From: JBAIYU01 sp036763085
GTDB taxonomy: Bacteria > Bacillota > Negativicutes > DSM-1736 > Dendrosporobacteraceae
Direction of reading: 5' to 3'
NCBI RefSeq assembly: GCF_036763085.1
Contig: NZ_JBAIYU010000010.1
Span: 124,001-188,000 of the forward strand
Length of the DNA: 64,000 bases
Under the pieces are notes generated by a model. The model was not told where the DNA came from. It did not search any database and worked only from the letters and a program-made list of their open reading frames with translations. Below are positions 51,938 through 61,007 of the stretch, piece by piece. Both the position numbers and the translations under genes were made by a program. The stretch's first letter is position 1; each line of letters begins with the position of its first letter.

Positions 51938-52768
51938 TCATTCTAATCTCATACTAATATCTGCGGCCTTAACTGAGTGAGTCAGAGCGCCGCTTGAAAT
52001 AATATCTACCCCTGTTGCTGCAAGATCAGCAACTCTTTCCTCAGTTACATTACCGGATACTTCGACCAAAGTCCGACCCGCGATAATTTTTACAGACTCT
52101 TCAATCATTTCAAGTGCCATATTGTCTAACATTATAATATCAGTTCCTGCTTCAAGAGCCTCTTTTATTTGAGTTAAATTTTCGACTTCTACTTCAATTT
52201 TAATAAAAGGCGAAATTTTAGTGCGGGCTTTTGCTACCGCTTCAATTATACCGCCAGCAGCTTTGATATGGTTGTCTTTTATCATCACCATCGAGTTCAA
52301 ACCATATCGATGATTTTTCCCACCCCCAACAGTAACAGCATATTTTTCTAACATACGCAAACCTGGTGTTGTTTTGCGAGTGTCCACAATTACTGCCTTA
52401 TGGGCTGCGCAGGCCTCAACATATTGGCTTGTTGTTGAGGCTATTCCTGATAAACGCTGCAAAAAGTTTAGTGCTACCCTCTCTCCTGTCAAAAGAGAGC
52501 GAGTTGGTCCGGTTAATTTAGCAAACTTTTCTCCCTCGCTAATTCTAGCACCATCAGCATACAGTGGGACAACCTGCACTCTTTCATCTAGCAGCGAAAA
52601 GACACGCGTGAAAACATCCATTCCTGCTAATACCATATTTTGTTTAGCAAGCAGATATCCTTTGGAATGATGATCTTCTGTAAATATAGCTTCACTTGTA
52701 ATATCACCGTTGCCTATATCTTCTACTAGGGCCCGTTTTAATACTTTGTCCAAAGCTAGCTTATTCAT
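51938..52768 (-). CDS. nadC: Nicotinate-nucleotide pyrophosphorylase (quinolinate phosphoribosyltransferase)
   Basis: Converts quinolinate and PRPP to nicotinate mononucleotide. 276 residues from the ATG at 52768 (GGAGG 9 nt upstream, start overlapping the nadB stop by 8 bp). Motifs: EDIGNGDITSEA, NFLQRLSGIAT-like segment, VDTRKTTPGLRMLEKYAV, GGGKNHRYGLNSMVMIKDNH and EVEVENLTQ. Last gene of nadABC. Confidence 0.96.
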   Translation of the reverse strand: MNKLALDKVLKRALVEDIGNGDITSEAIFTEDHHSKGYLLAKQNMVLAGMDVFTRVFSLLDERVQVVPLYADGARISEGEKFAKLTGPTRSLLTGERVALNFLQRLSGIASTTSQYVEACAAHKAVIVDTRKTTPGLRMLEKYAVTVGGGKNHRYGLNSMVMIKDNHIKAAGGIIEAVAKARTKISPFIKIEVEVENLTQIKEALEAGTDIIMLDNMALEMIEESVKIIAGRTLVEVSGNVTEERVADLAATGVDIISSGALTHSVKAADISMRLE

Positions 52769-54347
52769 CAAAAACAGCCTCCTTTCCCCATTGGTGTAAA
52801 ATGTGCTTGTATAAAAAATGTTCATCTTTATTCGGAAAGTCTAAACGGTAGTGACCCCCACGGCTTTCTTCCCTCAATAAAGTTGCTGTAAGCATTAATT
52901 CGGCTAGCTGAAAAGCATTACTCATATGATAGGTGTGAATATCCGCCTTAGTATCTTGGCTAGTATTTTTTCCCTTAATCCACCTTAATGTCTCTTTAAG
53001 CTCGCTTCCTGAGCGAATCACCCCAGCTGTTGAATCCAATTTTAATCGAAGTTTGTCAACATCAGAGTCACAATAGGCCCCTGAGACACCACTTGCAAAA
53101 TTCGCATTTTTATTCTTTGCCTTAAATCCGACATTGATATGTGCTGCAACTCTGCGACCGAATACAATTCCCTCAAGCAGCGAATTGCTGGCAAGACGAT
53201 TAGCTCCATGAACCCCGGTGGCGGCAGCCTCGCCACATGAGTATAAAGATGTTACATTAGATTTTCCCCAAAGATCTGTATTGATTCCGCCTATCGTATA
53301 ATGAGCTGCTGGAGCAATAGGGATTATATCTTTTTCCATAAAAAAATTATTTTGAGCAAGTTCTGTGTAAACTTGCGGGAATCTGTCAGCCAAATATTCT
53401 CTACCAAGATGTCTTGCATCCAAATATATTTGGCTTCCTCCCTGCTTCGCTGATTCGCGCAAAATTGCTCTTGATACTTCGTCACGAGGAGCAAGTTCTG
53501 CACTAGCATGATAGTCTTGCATAAATCTTTCTCCAGCCGAGTTTAGTAATACCGCCCCTTCCCCCCGTAACGCCTCTGTTAACAAAAAGATATTACCACC
53601 TGTGGTAGAAAATGCTGTCGGATGAAATTGAACAAACTCCATATCGCTGATAACAGCTCCTGCGCGATATGCGGCAGCGATACCATCACCGCTTACCGAA
53701 TCAGAGTTGGTAGAATGGGAAAACAAGCCGCTGTAACCACCTGTAGCAATAATGACGACTCCCGCTTGCAGATAAAGAAGTCTGCCTTCGTAAATAACTG
53801 CGCAACCACAGCAGTCATTTTCCACAGTTAAAATGTCTACGAGAAAACACCGATCATAAATATCAATATTATTACTTTTTTTAACTTCATCTGTTAATAA
53901 TTCTGCAATATATTTACCAGTATAGTCATAGTAATGAACTACTCTATTACGCGAATGTCCCGCCTCCCTGGTCAATACTAAGCCCTTCTCATCATGGCAG
54001 AAATCCGCACCAAGTCCCTGTAGAAATTCTAACGCTAAAGGCCCTTCTCTAACTAATACATCAACTGCATCCTTACGGCATAGGCCTTGTCCCACCCTCA
54101 GAGTATCACTAATATGCTCTTCACAACTATCATCATGCCCCACAGCCACTGCCATACCGCCTTGAGCCTTATAAGTACTGCTTTTTGAAGGCTTTTCTTT
54201 GCTTATGAGTGCTACTTTAAGCTTACTGTCTAAAGATAAAGCCGCAGTCATGCCTGCTATACCAGCACCAACTACCACAACATCGTACTGTTTACTTATA
54301 GCATCAAGTCTATTGGGACATGCAACTAGATATCCGCGTGCTGTCAT
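52761..54347 (-). CDS. nadB: L-aspartate oxidase
   Basis: FAD enzyme that oxidises L-aspartate to iminoaspartate; in anaerobes fumarate replaces oxygen. 528 residues. FAD motif VVVVGAGIAGMTAALSL at about 23-40, SKSSTYKAQGGMAVAV, the succinate-dehydrogenase-like active site REAGHSRNRVVHYYD and HPTAFSTTGGNIFLLTEALRG, and CGEAAATGVHGANRLASNS. A C-terminal helical domain with TATLLREESRGGHYR. Overlaps nadA by 4 bp (ATGA) and nadC by 8 bp. Confidence 0.96.
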   Translation of the reverse strand: MTARGYLVACPNRLDAISKQYDVVVVGAGIAGMTAALSLDSKLKVALISKEKPSKSSTYKAQGGMAVAVGHDDSCEEHISDTLRVGQGLCRKDAVDVLVREGPLALEFLQGLGADFCHDEKGLVLTREAGHSRNRVVHYYDYTGKYIAELLTDEVKKSNNIDIYDRCFLVDILTVENDCCGCAVIYEGRLLYLQAGVVIIATGGYSGLFSHSTNSDSVSGDGIAAAYRAGAVISDMEFVQFHPTAFSTTGGNIFLLTEALRGEGAVLLNSAGERFMQDYHASAELAPRDEVSRAILRESAKQGGSQIYLDARHLGREYLADRFPQVYTELAQNNFFMEKDIIPIAPAAHYTIGGINTDLWGKSNVTSLYSCGEAAATGVHGANRLASNSLLEGIVFGRRVAAHINVGFKAKNKNANFASGVSGAYCDSDVDKLRLKLDSTAGVIRSGSELKETLRWIKGKNTSQDTKADIHTYHMSNAFQLAELMLTATLLREESRGGHYRLDFPNKDEHFLYKHILHQWGKEAVFDE

Positions 54348-55252
54348 TGCGCTAACTCCAGCATTCGAGTAAGACTGCGTCTCGCCCCAGCTGCCAAATC
54401 CACGTCAACCTGGATTTCATATTGATTTTTTGCTAAAGCCTCATAAACACTTTGCAATCTTGTTTTCTTCATATTTGGACAGACTAATCCAGGATGCAGC
54501 AGGAAAAACTGTTTATCAGGCTGGGACGCCCTCAAATTGCATAGCACACCAACCTCTGTACCTATTATAAATACTTTTGCATCAGATTTTTCAGCATAGC
54601 GAATGATCTCTGAGGTACTTCCGACAAAATCGGCCTGTTCAACTACCGAAGGCGAACATTCCGGATGTATCAAAACCTTAGCACCGGGATACTTATCTTT
54701 AGCTTTGAGTACGTCTTCCGGCTTTACTTTAGCATGGGTAACACAGCAACCTGCCCATAAAATCAATTCCTTATCCGGAAGCTGTTTAGCCACATAATCT
54801 CCCAAATGACCGTCAGGAACAAAAATCACTTTGCGTCCTGGTAAAGAAGATATCACCTTAACAGCATTAGAAGACGTACAGCATACATCGCTCTCAGCCT
54901 TAACTTCTGTTGAAGAATTTATATAGCATACCACAGGTACACCAGGATGCTGGTTCTTTATATTACGAACGTCTTCATCAGTTATCATATCGGCCAATGG
55001 ACAGCCTGCATCTATTTCAGGTAATAAAACAATCTTCTCGGGAGATAATATCTTCGCAGTTTCAGCCATAAAACGGACACCGCTAAAAACAATAACCTCA
55101 CAGTCTATTTCTGCGGCAACTTTACTAAGATAGAATGAATCTCCAACATAATCTGCAACCTCTTGAACCTCGTCAAGCTGATAGTTGTGGGCAAGAATAA
55201 TTGCATTACGCTCTTTTTTAAGCCGCATTATTTCTGCTTTCAAATCAGTCAT
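54344..55252 (-). CDS. nadA: Quinolinate synthase A
   Basis: Condenses iminoaspartate with dihydroxyacetone phosphate to quinolinate; needs an oxygen-labile [4Fe-4S] cluster. 302 residues, the compact three-domain form. Cluster Cys candidates: the Cys pair in SDVCCTSSNAVK, WAGCCVTHAKV and PGLVCPNMKKT. Other motifs: ILAHNYQLDEVQ, DYVGDSFYLSK, HPECSPSVVEQAD, GTEVGVL. First gene of the de novo NAD operon. Confidence 0.96.
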   Translation of the reverse strand: MTDLKAEIMRLKKERNAIILAHNYQLDEVQEVADYVGDSFYLSKVAAEIDCEVIVFSGVRFMAETAKILSPEKIVLLPEIDAGCPLADMITDEDVRNIKNQHPGVPVVCYINSSTEVKAESDVCCTSSNAVKVISSLPGRKVIFVPDGHLGDYVAKQLPDKELILWAGCCVTHAKVKPEDVLKAKDKYPGAKVLIHPECSPSVVEQADFVGSTSEIIRYAEKSDAKVFIIGTEVGVLCNLRASQPDKQFFLLHPGLVCPNMKKTRLQSVYEALAKNQYEIQVDVDLAAGARRSLTRMLELAQ

Positions 55253-55305
55253 GTCTTTGCTCCTCCCAAATGATTTACATCTATTATTTCTAAAAGTTAC
55301 TTTTT

Positions 55306-55347
55306 ATTTTAGTCCTGTAAAGCCAAGCTGTCAATACACCTGTAAAG
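55306..55347 (-). promoter_or_regulatory. nad promoter with direct-repeat operator
   Basis: TTGACA (55329-55334) and TAAAAT (55306-55311) with a 17-bp spacer. CTTTACAGG occurs twice on the minus strand (55314-55322 and 55339-55347), 25 bp apart, flanking the -35. The placement suits a repressor such as NiaR of Firmicutes; that assignment is from memory. The remainder of 55253-55558 shows no gene. Confidence 0.75.
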
Positions 55348-55558
55348 ACATTAACTGCTCGATCCATACATTAATAAGCCGACACTTTTTGAAGATCACG
55401 ATTATTTTGAGAAAATATTTGAATTTATGGAAATAGTATGTATATTTTTCTAATATCTTCCATATAATTCAAACGTATCTTCACCTTATGTTTTTTAATA
55501 TAAGGACAAGTTACGAGAGTGTTGTGTGTGGTGAAAAAAAGTTTTAGGGAGGACTTAA

Positions 55559-56434
55559 ATGAAAAAGTTTGTAATGTTTATTCTATTTTCCTTTGTTCTA
55601 TCCAGTGTAGCTTTAGCCAGCCCATTAACTGATTATTCAAAAGGAGCAGCAGCTTTAGATCTAAGTTATAGGGTTAGCCCTGACTTTGACGTAAATGCTA
55701 AGGTTAATGATTTTAATGTAACAGATGCTGCTAAGGATTTTGGCATACCGACTAATTTCGATGGTGACAGCAATCTTGAATGGGGATTAACTTATGGTAT
55801 TGGGAACAATTGGGCATTACAATACCGCCAAGCAACCCCTAAAGGAAAACTTACACTTATCGATTATAGCTGGGATGATTACGCAGTTGAAAAGCCAGCT
55901 GCTTCCAAAGCAGTTATTAATGATTTACCTTTTTATTCGGCTAACCTAACCGTAGTAAATAAAACTAGAACAGAAGAATTTAATGTATTACATAAACTAG
56001 ATAAAAACTTTTCCCTGTTTACTGGCTTAGTAAGAGCCACTCCTAGCATTCAGGTAAATGCAGGTGTAGAAGTTTATCCGGGGCAAGCTATAGGTGGCGA
56101 TATTAGTTTCAATGGCCATGACAAAAACATTTGGCAAATCGGTATCGTTGCAGTCAAATCTTTAAATAATGATTTAACTGCTTTTGGCACCGCTTCATAC
56201 GGAAACGATTATCGAAATTTTGAGGCCGGCCTTGGTTATAAAATCACCAAAAATATTGAGTTTAACGTAAACTATCGTGATATGAAGATTGAAGATATGA
56301 AATTAGCTAGCTTATATTTTACAGATAGCTCTGAAGTTCAGCCACTCTCTGCCTCTAGTGATACTACACGTTATGACTTGACTACTGATACTAGAATCAA
56401 GGGTTGGGGTTTCGGGGTAACATATAATTTCTAA
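55559..56434 (+). CDS. Outer-membrane beta-barrel protein
   Basis: 291 residues with GGGAGG before the ATG. Signal peptide ending VALA-SP. The mature protein alternates polar and aromatic residues in amphipathic strands, including WGLTYGIGNNWALQYRQA, NFEAGLGYKITKNIEFNVNY and the last strand KGWGFGVTYNF. It ends in Phe, the BAM-recognition signature of outer-membrane proteins. Substrate or role unknown. This is direct evidence that the host has an outer membrane. Confidence 0.85.
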   Translation: MKKFVMFILFSFVLSSVALASPLTDYSKGAAALDLSYRVSPDFDVNAKVNDFNVTDAAKDFGIPTNFDGDSNLEWGLTYGIGNNWALQYRQATPKGKLTLIDYSWDDYAVEKPAASKAVINDLPFYSANLTVVNKTRTEEFNVLHKLDKNFSLFTGLVRATPSIQVNAGVEVYPGQAIGGDISFNGHDKNIWQIGIVAVKSLNNDLTAFGTASYGNDYRNFEAGLGYKITKNIEFNVNYRDMKIEDMKLASLYFTDSSEVQPLSASSDTTRYDLTTDTRIKGWGFGVTYNF

Positions 56435-56461
56435 ATTTCAAAACCAATAAACACTCTCGGA

Positions 56462-56487
56462 AGCGCTCTATGGAGCGCTCTTTTTTT
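56462..56487 (+). terminator. Rho-independent terminator
   Basis: AGCGCTC-TATG-GAGCGCT hairpin followed by CTTTTTTT, 28 nt after the outer-membrane protein stop. Confidence 0.92.
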
Positions 56488-56656
56488 CGAGTATCATAGT
56501 GTCTATGCTGCTGACATAGTCTTGAAATTTTTAATGGAAGGAATATACATTTATTCTATTTCTCAAACTATCTGGTGCAACGTAGAGCCTTATTATTACT
56601 GTAACCATCTGGCTTTTTATTAAATAATGTAAACTAAGGCCAAAGACAAATAAAAA

Positions 56657-56690
56657 CAGCCATCGGATATCACAATAATCCCGATGGCTG
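56657..56690 (-). terminator. Terminator of the CstA-family gene
   Basis: Perfect 10-bp stem CAGCCATCGG/CCGATGGCTG, 14-nt loop, followed by TTTTTATTT on the minus strand. Confidence 0.9.
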
Positions 56691-56703
56691 CTTCTAAACT
56701 TAA

Positions 56704-58140
56704 TTATTGGCTTTTCGTTGATGTTACATCAACTGTTGGCTTGAGATTTGTTATATATCGAATGTATGTTATAACAATAACTGCCGTTATTGCTAAGCCT
56801 CCAGGGTAGGAAATTTTTGTCGGCAACCCAAAACCCTCTGGGGCTTGTAGTATATAGGTCATACTTACAGCAGTCATAAAAGCTGCAGGTATAGAAGCAA
56901 TCCAGTGCAATTTCTTCTCTTGATAGAGGAAAGAAGCAGCCGCCCACAGCATAATCATAGCAGTTGTCTGGTTAGCCCATGAGAAATATCGCCAGATAAA
57001 GTTAAAATCAATAGTACTTATCAGAAAGCCCACAACAAACAATGGTACGGAAATTTTGAGTCGACTCACCATCTGAGCTTGATCCATATTTAGATAATCT
57101 GCAATCAATAGTCGAGCACCGCGGAAAGCCGTATCACCGGAAGTAATTGGCAATACAACAACCCCCAGAATTGCTAGTGTTCCGCCAACAGCTCCTAACA
57201 TTGAAATTGAAACGTTTCTAACTACGCCTGCTGGCCCTCCCATAGTCGCAAGAGCTTTTTGCAATCCCGCCGAGCCATCGAAAAAGCTCATGGCAGCAGC
57301 AGCCCAAACCATAGCAATTGCAGCTTCGGCAATCATCATACCGTAAAATACCCGCCTGCCTTGACGTTCGTTAGCTACACAACGTGCCATCATTGGTGAT
57401 TGAGTTGCGTGGAAACCAGAAATTGCCCCACAAGCGATAGTAATAAATACTAGTGGCCAGATTGGCAATCCTTTGGGATGCATGTTTGCAAATGTTAATT
57501 CTGGAATAGCATGATTTCCGAATATTAGACCGCCGCCAATCCCCACTGCCATAATTAATAAGATCGCACCAAATATGGGATAAAAGCGGCCAATAATTTT
57601 ATCAATCGGTAACAAAGTAGCCAGGATATAATAAACGAAAATAATAGCGCTCCAAACGCCTACTGTCATCCAAGCAGGTGTCAGAGCGGCCAACAAACCG
57701 GCTGGACCAGCTACAAATACAACTCCAACGAGAACTAATAGCAATAACGCGAAGCCGTTAACAAACTTGCCCATAAAACTGCCTAAGTACTTTTCGACGA
57801 TTTTCGGCAAACTAGCGCCATTATTACGGATGGATAACATACCCGAGAAGTAGTCATGTACTGCCCCTGCAAAAATTGCCCCTATTACAATCCAGACAAA
57901 CGCGACTGGACCCCATAGTGCCCCGAGTATTGGTCCAAAAATGGGTCCAAGGCCGGCAATATTCAGCAATTGAATAAGCATAGCTTTTTTCTCCGGTATT
58001 TGGACATAGTCAACCCCATCTGCACGAGTTGTACAAGGCGTAGACCGGTTTTCATCAATACCGAATACTTTTTCGACAAAACGACCATAGATCACATAGC
58101 CTAAAATAAGTGCCAGCAAGCTAAGAATAAATGTAATCAT
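56704..58140 (-). CDS. cstA: CstA-family transporter (probable pyruvate carrier)
   Basis: 478 residues, about 12 or more TM helices. Family motifs: YGRFVEKVFGIDENR, GPILGALWGPVAFVWIVIGA, the GAISGFHATQSPMMARCV segment and PITSGDTAFRGARLLIADYL. Shorter than the roughly 700-residue E. coli CstA/BtsT but a normal size for the Firmicute branch. E. coli relatives import pyruvate and peptides. The adjacent LytS/LytTR pair and the repeat operator at 58221-58251 point to induced pyruvate uptake (inference). Confidence 0.9.
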   Translation of the reverse strand: MITFILSLLALILGYVIYGRFVEKVFGIDENRSTPCTTRADGVDYVQIPEKKAMLIQLLNIAGLGPIFGPILGALWGPVAFVWIVIGAIFAGAVHDYFSGMLSIRNNGASLPKIVEKYLGSFMGKFVNGFALLLLVLVGVVFVAGPAGLLAALTPAWMTVGVWSAIIFVYYILATLLPIDKIIGRFYPIFGAILLIMAVGIGGGLIFGNHAIPELTFANMHPKGLPIWPLVFITIACGAISGFHATQSPMMARCVANERQGRRVFYGMMIAEAAIAMVWAAAAMSFFDGSAGLQKALATMGGPAGVVRNVSISMLGAVGGTLAILGVVVLPITSGDTAFRGARLLIADYLNMDQAQMVSRLKISVPLFVVGFLISTIDFNFIWRYFSWANQTTAMIMLWAAASFLYQEKKLHWIASIPAAFMTAVSMTYILQAPEGFGLPTKISYPGGLAITAVIVITYIRYITNLKPTVDVTSTKSQ

Positions 58141-58176
58141 GGATTTGCCACCTTTCTTATTTTATTTCCTAATAAA

Positions 58177-58182
58177 ATTGTA
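58177..58182 (-). promoter_or_regulatory. Predicted -10 of the cstA promoter
   Basis: TACAAT about 40 bp upstream of the cstA ATG, with no good -35. A poor -35 is usual for promoters that need an activator bound just upstream, as predicted here. Confidence 0.45.
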
Positions 58183-58220
58183 ATCCATCGAATGGCACCA
58201 TAATCCAATTTTTGTCTAAA

Positions 58221-58251
58221 ATGTCGTTTTCCATTTATAAATCGTCGTTTT
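58221..58251 (-). promoter_or_regulatory. LytTR direct-repeat operator upstream of cstA
   Basis: On the minus strand AAAACGAC occurs twice, at 58244-58251 and 58223-58230, 21 bp apart (two helical turns), each followed by an AT-rich triplet. LytTR regulators bind as pairs to direct repeats about two turns apart. It lies about 40-75 bp upstream of the predicted cstA -10, an activator position. Confidence 0.8.
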
Positions 58252-58268
58252 TAATATTTAAATTGTGC

Positions 58269-59042
58269 TTATAATGACAAGACATCATATAGGGCCTTTA
58301 CTTGACTCCTGCTCACTGGAATTACGGATTTGACCTCATCCTTCATAACCAGTTGATAAGCACCGTTAAACCAGGGGGTGATGGCCTCCACATAATTTAA
58401 ATTGACTAAAAAACCACGGTGAGGCCGAAAGAATTGAAAATTTCTCAGCTTTTCTTCCAGTTCATGTAACGAATAGCTGCAGCGATATTTACCCCGGACT
58501 TTGCAGATCCAAACATCACGGTCCTCACGGAATATATAGACAATCTGTTCGGGATCTACAAAAAAAGTCTGGTTATCTTCCGTGACAGCAATACGTTTGC
58601 AATTTCCGCTTGAGTGCTTTTGCAGGGTCTTTATAGCATCCGACAAGACATCCATTGGCAAGCGCGCCTTTTCTAAATGCTTTCTCAACCTTTCGACAGT
58701 ACCGTCAACTCGTTCCGGCGAAAACGGCTTCAAAAGATAATCAACCGCTTCAAGGGAAAACGCCTCAATTGCATGACAATCATAGGCTGTAGCAAAAACC
58801 AAATGTGGCGGTTTTTTGTGATTCATTATTTCTTTAGCCACAGTCAAGCCATCGACTTTTGGCATTTGAATGTCTAAAAAAACAACATCTGGCTCTAACC
58901 GGTTGATTTGATCCAAAACTTCACTACCATTAACAGCTTCGTCTACTATTACTATGTCATTATGACGTTCAAGCAAATAAATTAGTTCATCTCTAGCAAG
59001 CTCTTCATCATCAGCAACAATTACTCTCATCAGTACATTCAT
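58269..59042 (-). CDS. LytTR-family response regulator (BtsR/YpdB-like)
   Basis: 257 residues. Receiver about 5-120 with Asp in VFLDIQMPKVDGL and Lys in LLKPFSPE, then a LytTR DNA-binding domain about 150-255 with the pattern QTFFVDPEQIVYIFREDRDV and FFRPHRGFLVNLNYVEAI. ATG at 59042 follows GGAGG. Partner of the upstream kinase (25 bp gap) and the likely activator of cstA through the 21-bp-spaced repeats. Confidence 0.93.
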   Translation of the reverse strand: MNVLMRVIVADDEELARDELIYLLERHNDIVIVDEAVNGSEVLDQINRLEPDVVFLDIQMPKVDGLTVAKEIMNHKKPPHLVFATAYDCHAIEAFSLEAVDYLLKPFSPERVDGTVERLRKHLEKARLPMDVLSDAIKTLQKHSSGNCKRIAVTEDNQTFFVDPEQIVYIFREDRDVWICKVRGKYRCSYSLHELEEKLRNFQFFRPHRGFLVNLNYVEAITPWFNGAYQLVMKDEVKSVIPVSRSQVKALYDVLSL

Positions 59043-59067
59043 ACCTCCATCTATTGGTTAATGCTGC

Positions 59068-60828
59068 TCAGGGTAATTTTCTGGGAAAGACTAGAGTTAT
59101 CACCGTACCCTCTTGATTTTTAGACTTAACACTCACAGATGTGCTACTACCATATATACCTGTCATTCTTCTAATGACCGAGTATATTCCAAACCCATTT
59201 CCTTGCCCGGTGCTGGGATAAATATCCGAAAGGTTCATATTTGCAAAATAAGTATTTTCCATACCCACCCCATCATCGGTGACAGATATCGTTACATAAC
59301 TTTCACTGGCAACTACTCTAATATCAATTTCACCTGGTCGGTTTAGCGGAGTAATACCGTGCTTTATGGCGTTTTCCACAAGCGGAAGTAGAATTAATGG
59401 AGGCATCAATGTGTTTAATGCACTTTCTTCAATATCGTAGTTTACCGAAAGCTTATCTCTAAATCTTACTGTCTCTATTGCTAAATAATCGCGGATATGA
59501 TCCAGTTCATCCCCCAACGTCCTCCACCGCTGTTGTCCTGCATAAATATTTCTCCTGAGAAACTGTCCAAGCTGAATAGCAATTTGCCTAGCTAAAGGTG
59601 GTTCCTTGCGAATAAGTGCAACTATAGTGTTCAGTGCATTAAATAAGAAATGAGGATTAACCTGAGCTTGCAGCGCTTTTATTTCAGCTTCAATCAACAA
59701 CCTTTGCTGCTCCTCTATGCGAGCCAATTCTAATTGTGTTGAAAACAAATTAGCTAACCCTGTCATCAATTCGATTTGGCTTGGAGTTATTTCTGCAGGA
59801 GTCTCAAAATATAGCTTGAGCGTACCAATTAGCTCATCACGCTGCCGCAGCGGCAGTACAATTGCGGCTCGCAGAGGACAGTCCTGATGTGAACAGCCAA
59901 TGATTTTTTTATCTTCGGCTACATAAGGTTTTCCTTCTCTTATCACACTATGTGTTACATCTGTTTTTAAAGGAGTCCCGGCAATATGATGGTCCGCGCC
60001 TTTTCCGACAAATGCCAGGATCATTTTAGTGTCCGTAAGAGCTACTGCCGTTACCCTTGTCATCCGTTGTATGATGAGAGCTGTATTACGAGCGGAGTCT
60101 TCTGTTAGACCATGGCGAAAATGGGGCAGTGTCTGATGAGCTATTTCTAGTGCATTATGAGCAAAGTTTGCGACGGCTTCCTGTTCGCGCTGGGTAACGC
60201 TTCGCAAAATGGCAAAGAATACGGCTAAACCTATTGAGTTAGCTAAGATCATTGGTATTCCGATAATTTTAACAAGCAGCAGAGCCATATTATAAGGTTT
60301 AGCTACGGCTAAAATAATTAACATCTGGCTGATTTCGGCCATTATTCCAATTATAAACACCTGCCATACTGACAATTGCCTGCATTTAAACCAATAATGC
60401 GCAATTAACCCCGCAAGCAGACCTTCCCATATTGTCGCTAAAGCGCACGCCAAATCGGTAAAGCCACCAAGAGCATACCGATGCAGTCCGGCCAATAAAC
60501 CAGAAGCTAACCCCATAGATGGGCCGCCTAATATCCCGGCAATAGCAACACCAAGCATTCGTGCATTAATAATTGCTTCGGTAGAACTCATCCCAACTAC
60601 ACTGCTTGCCGTTTGATTAGTACCGCCCGTATTTACAACAATGCCTGTATATGTTCCAATAATACCAATTAACCCAAAGAGTACTACGAATAGCAGCCGA
60701 GCTTTAAATTCAGACTTGTTAACTAAAAGTTCCCGAAACCATGTCCAGCGCGTTAATAAGAATGCGAGAGTTGCAATAACACTTACCCGTTCAATTAACA
60801 ACCCAATATATGCTACTGTAGCGTCCAT
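59068..60828 (-). CDS. LytS-family sensor histidine kinase (BtsS-like)
   Basis: 586 residues from the ATG at 60828 (GGAG 8 nt upstream; an in-frame GTG at 60837 is too close to that site). N-terminal 5TM-5TMR_LYT membrane sensor about 1-210 with GIIGTYTGI and the NARMLGVAIAGILGGPSMGL pattern, a GAF domain about 225-365, His_kinase domain with phospho-His in QVNPHFLFNALNT, and a C-terminal ATPase (LVENAIKHGI, DDGVGM). E. coli BtsS, of this family, binds pyruvate. The ligand here is inferred from the neighbouring cstA. Confidence 0.92.
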   Translation of the reverse strand: MDATVAYIGLLIERVSVIATLAFLLTRWTWFRELLVNKSEFKARLLFVVLFGLIGIIGTYTGIVVNTGGTNQTASSVVGMSSTEAIINARMLGVAIAGILGGPSMGLASGLLAGLHRYALGGFTDLACALATIWEGLLAGLIAHYWFKCRQLSVWQVFIIGIMAEISQMLIILAVAKPYNMALLLVKIIGIPMILANSIGLAVFFAILRSVTQREQEAVANFAHNALEIAHQTLPHFRHGLTEDSARNTALIIQRMTRVTAVALTDTKMILAFVGKGADHHIAGTPLKTDVTHSVIREGKPYVAEDKKIIGCSHQDCPLRAAIVLPLRQRDELIGTLKLYFETPAEITPSQIELMTGLANLFSTQLELARIEEQQRLLIEAEIKALQAQVNPHFLFNALNTIVALIRKEPPLARQIAIQLGQFLRRNIYAGQQRWRTLGDELDHIRDYLAIETVRFRDKLSVNYDIEESALNTLMPPLILLPLVENAIKHGITPLNRPGEIDIRVVASESYVTISVTDDGVGMENTYFANMNLSDIYPSTGQGNGFGIYSVIRRMTGIYGSSTSVSVKSKNQEGTVITLVFPRKLP

Positions 60829-60915
60829 AATACTCACTCCTGGTTAAAGTTTACAGTCCATTTTTTACATTCGCCTGAAGCAACTTATTATCCTTGTAAA
60901 AAAGCTCTAAAAGTA

Positions 60916-60960
60916 AAACCATGAAATCACCTGCGTATATGCAAGTAAATTCATGGCTTT
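60916..60960 (-). terminator. Terminator downstream of the floA cluster
   Basis: Arms AAA-x-CCATGAA and TTCATGG-x-TTT with further partial pairing inside. It lies about 48 nt after the stop of the 124-residue protein and before the LytS gene; TTTTACTTTT follows on the minus strand. Confidence 0.65.
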
Positions 60961-61007
60961 ATAAGATGGATATTAAGTTTAGTAATTTAAATATCTATTA
61001 TACTAAA

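Noticed and set aside
56540..56632. 30-codon plus-strand frame starting ATG GAA GGA
   Set aside because: No ribosome site, no recognisable features, in an AT-rich spacer after a terminator.
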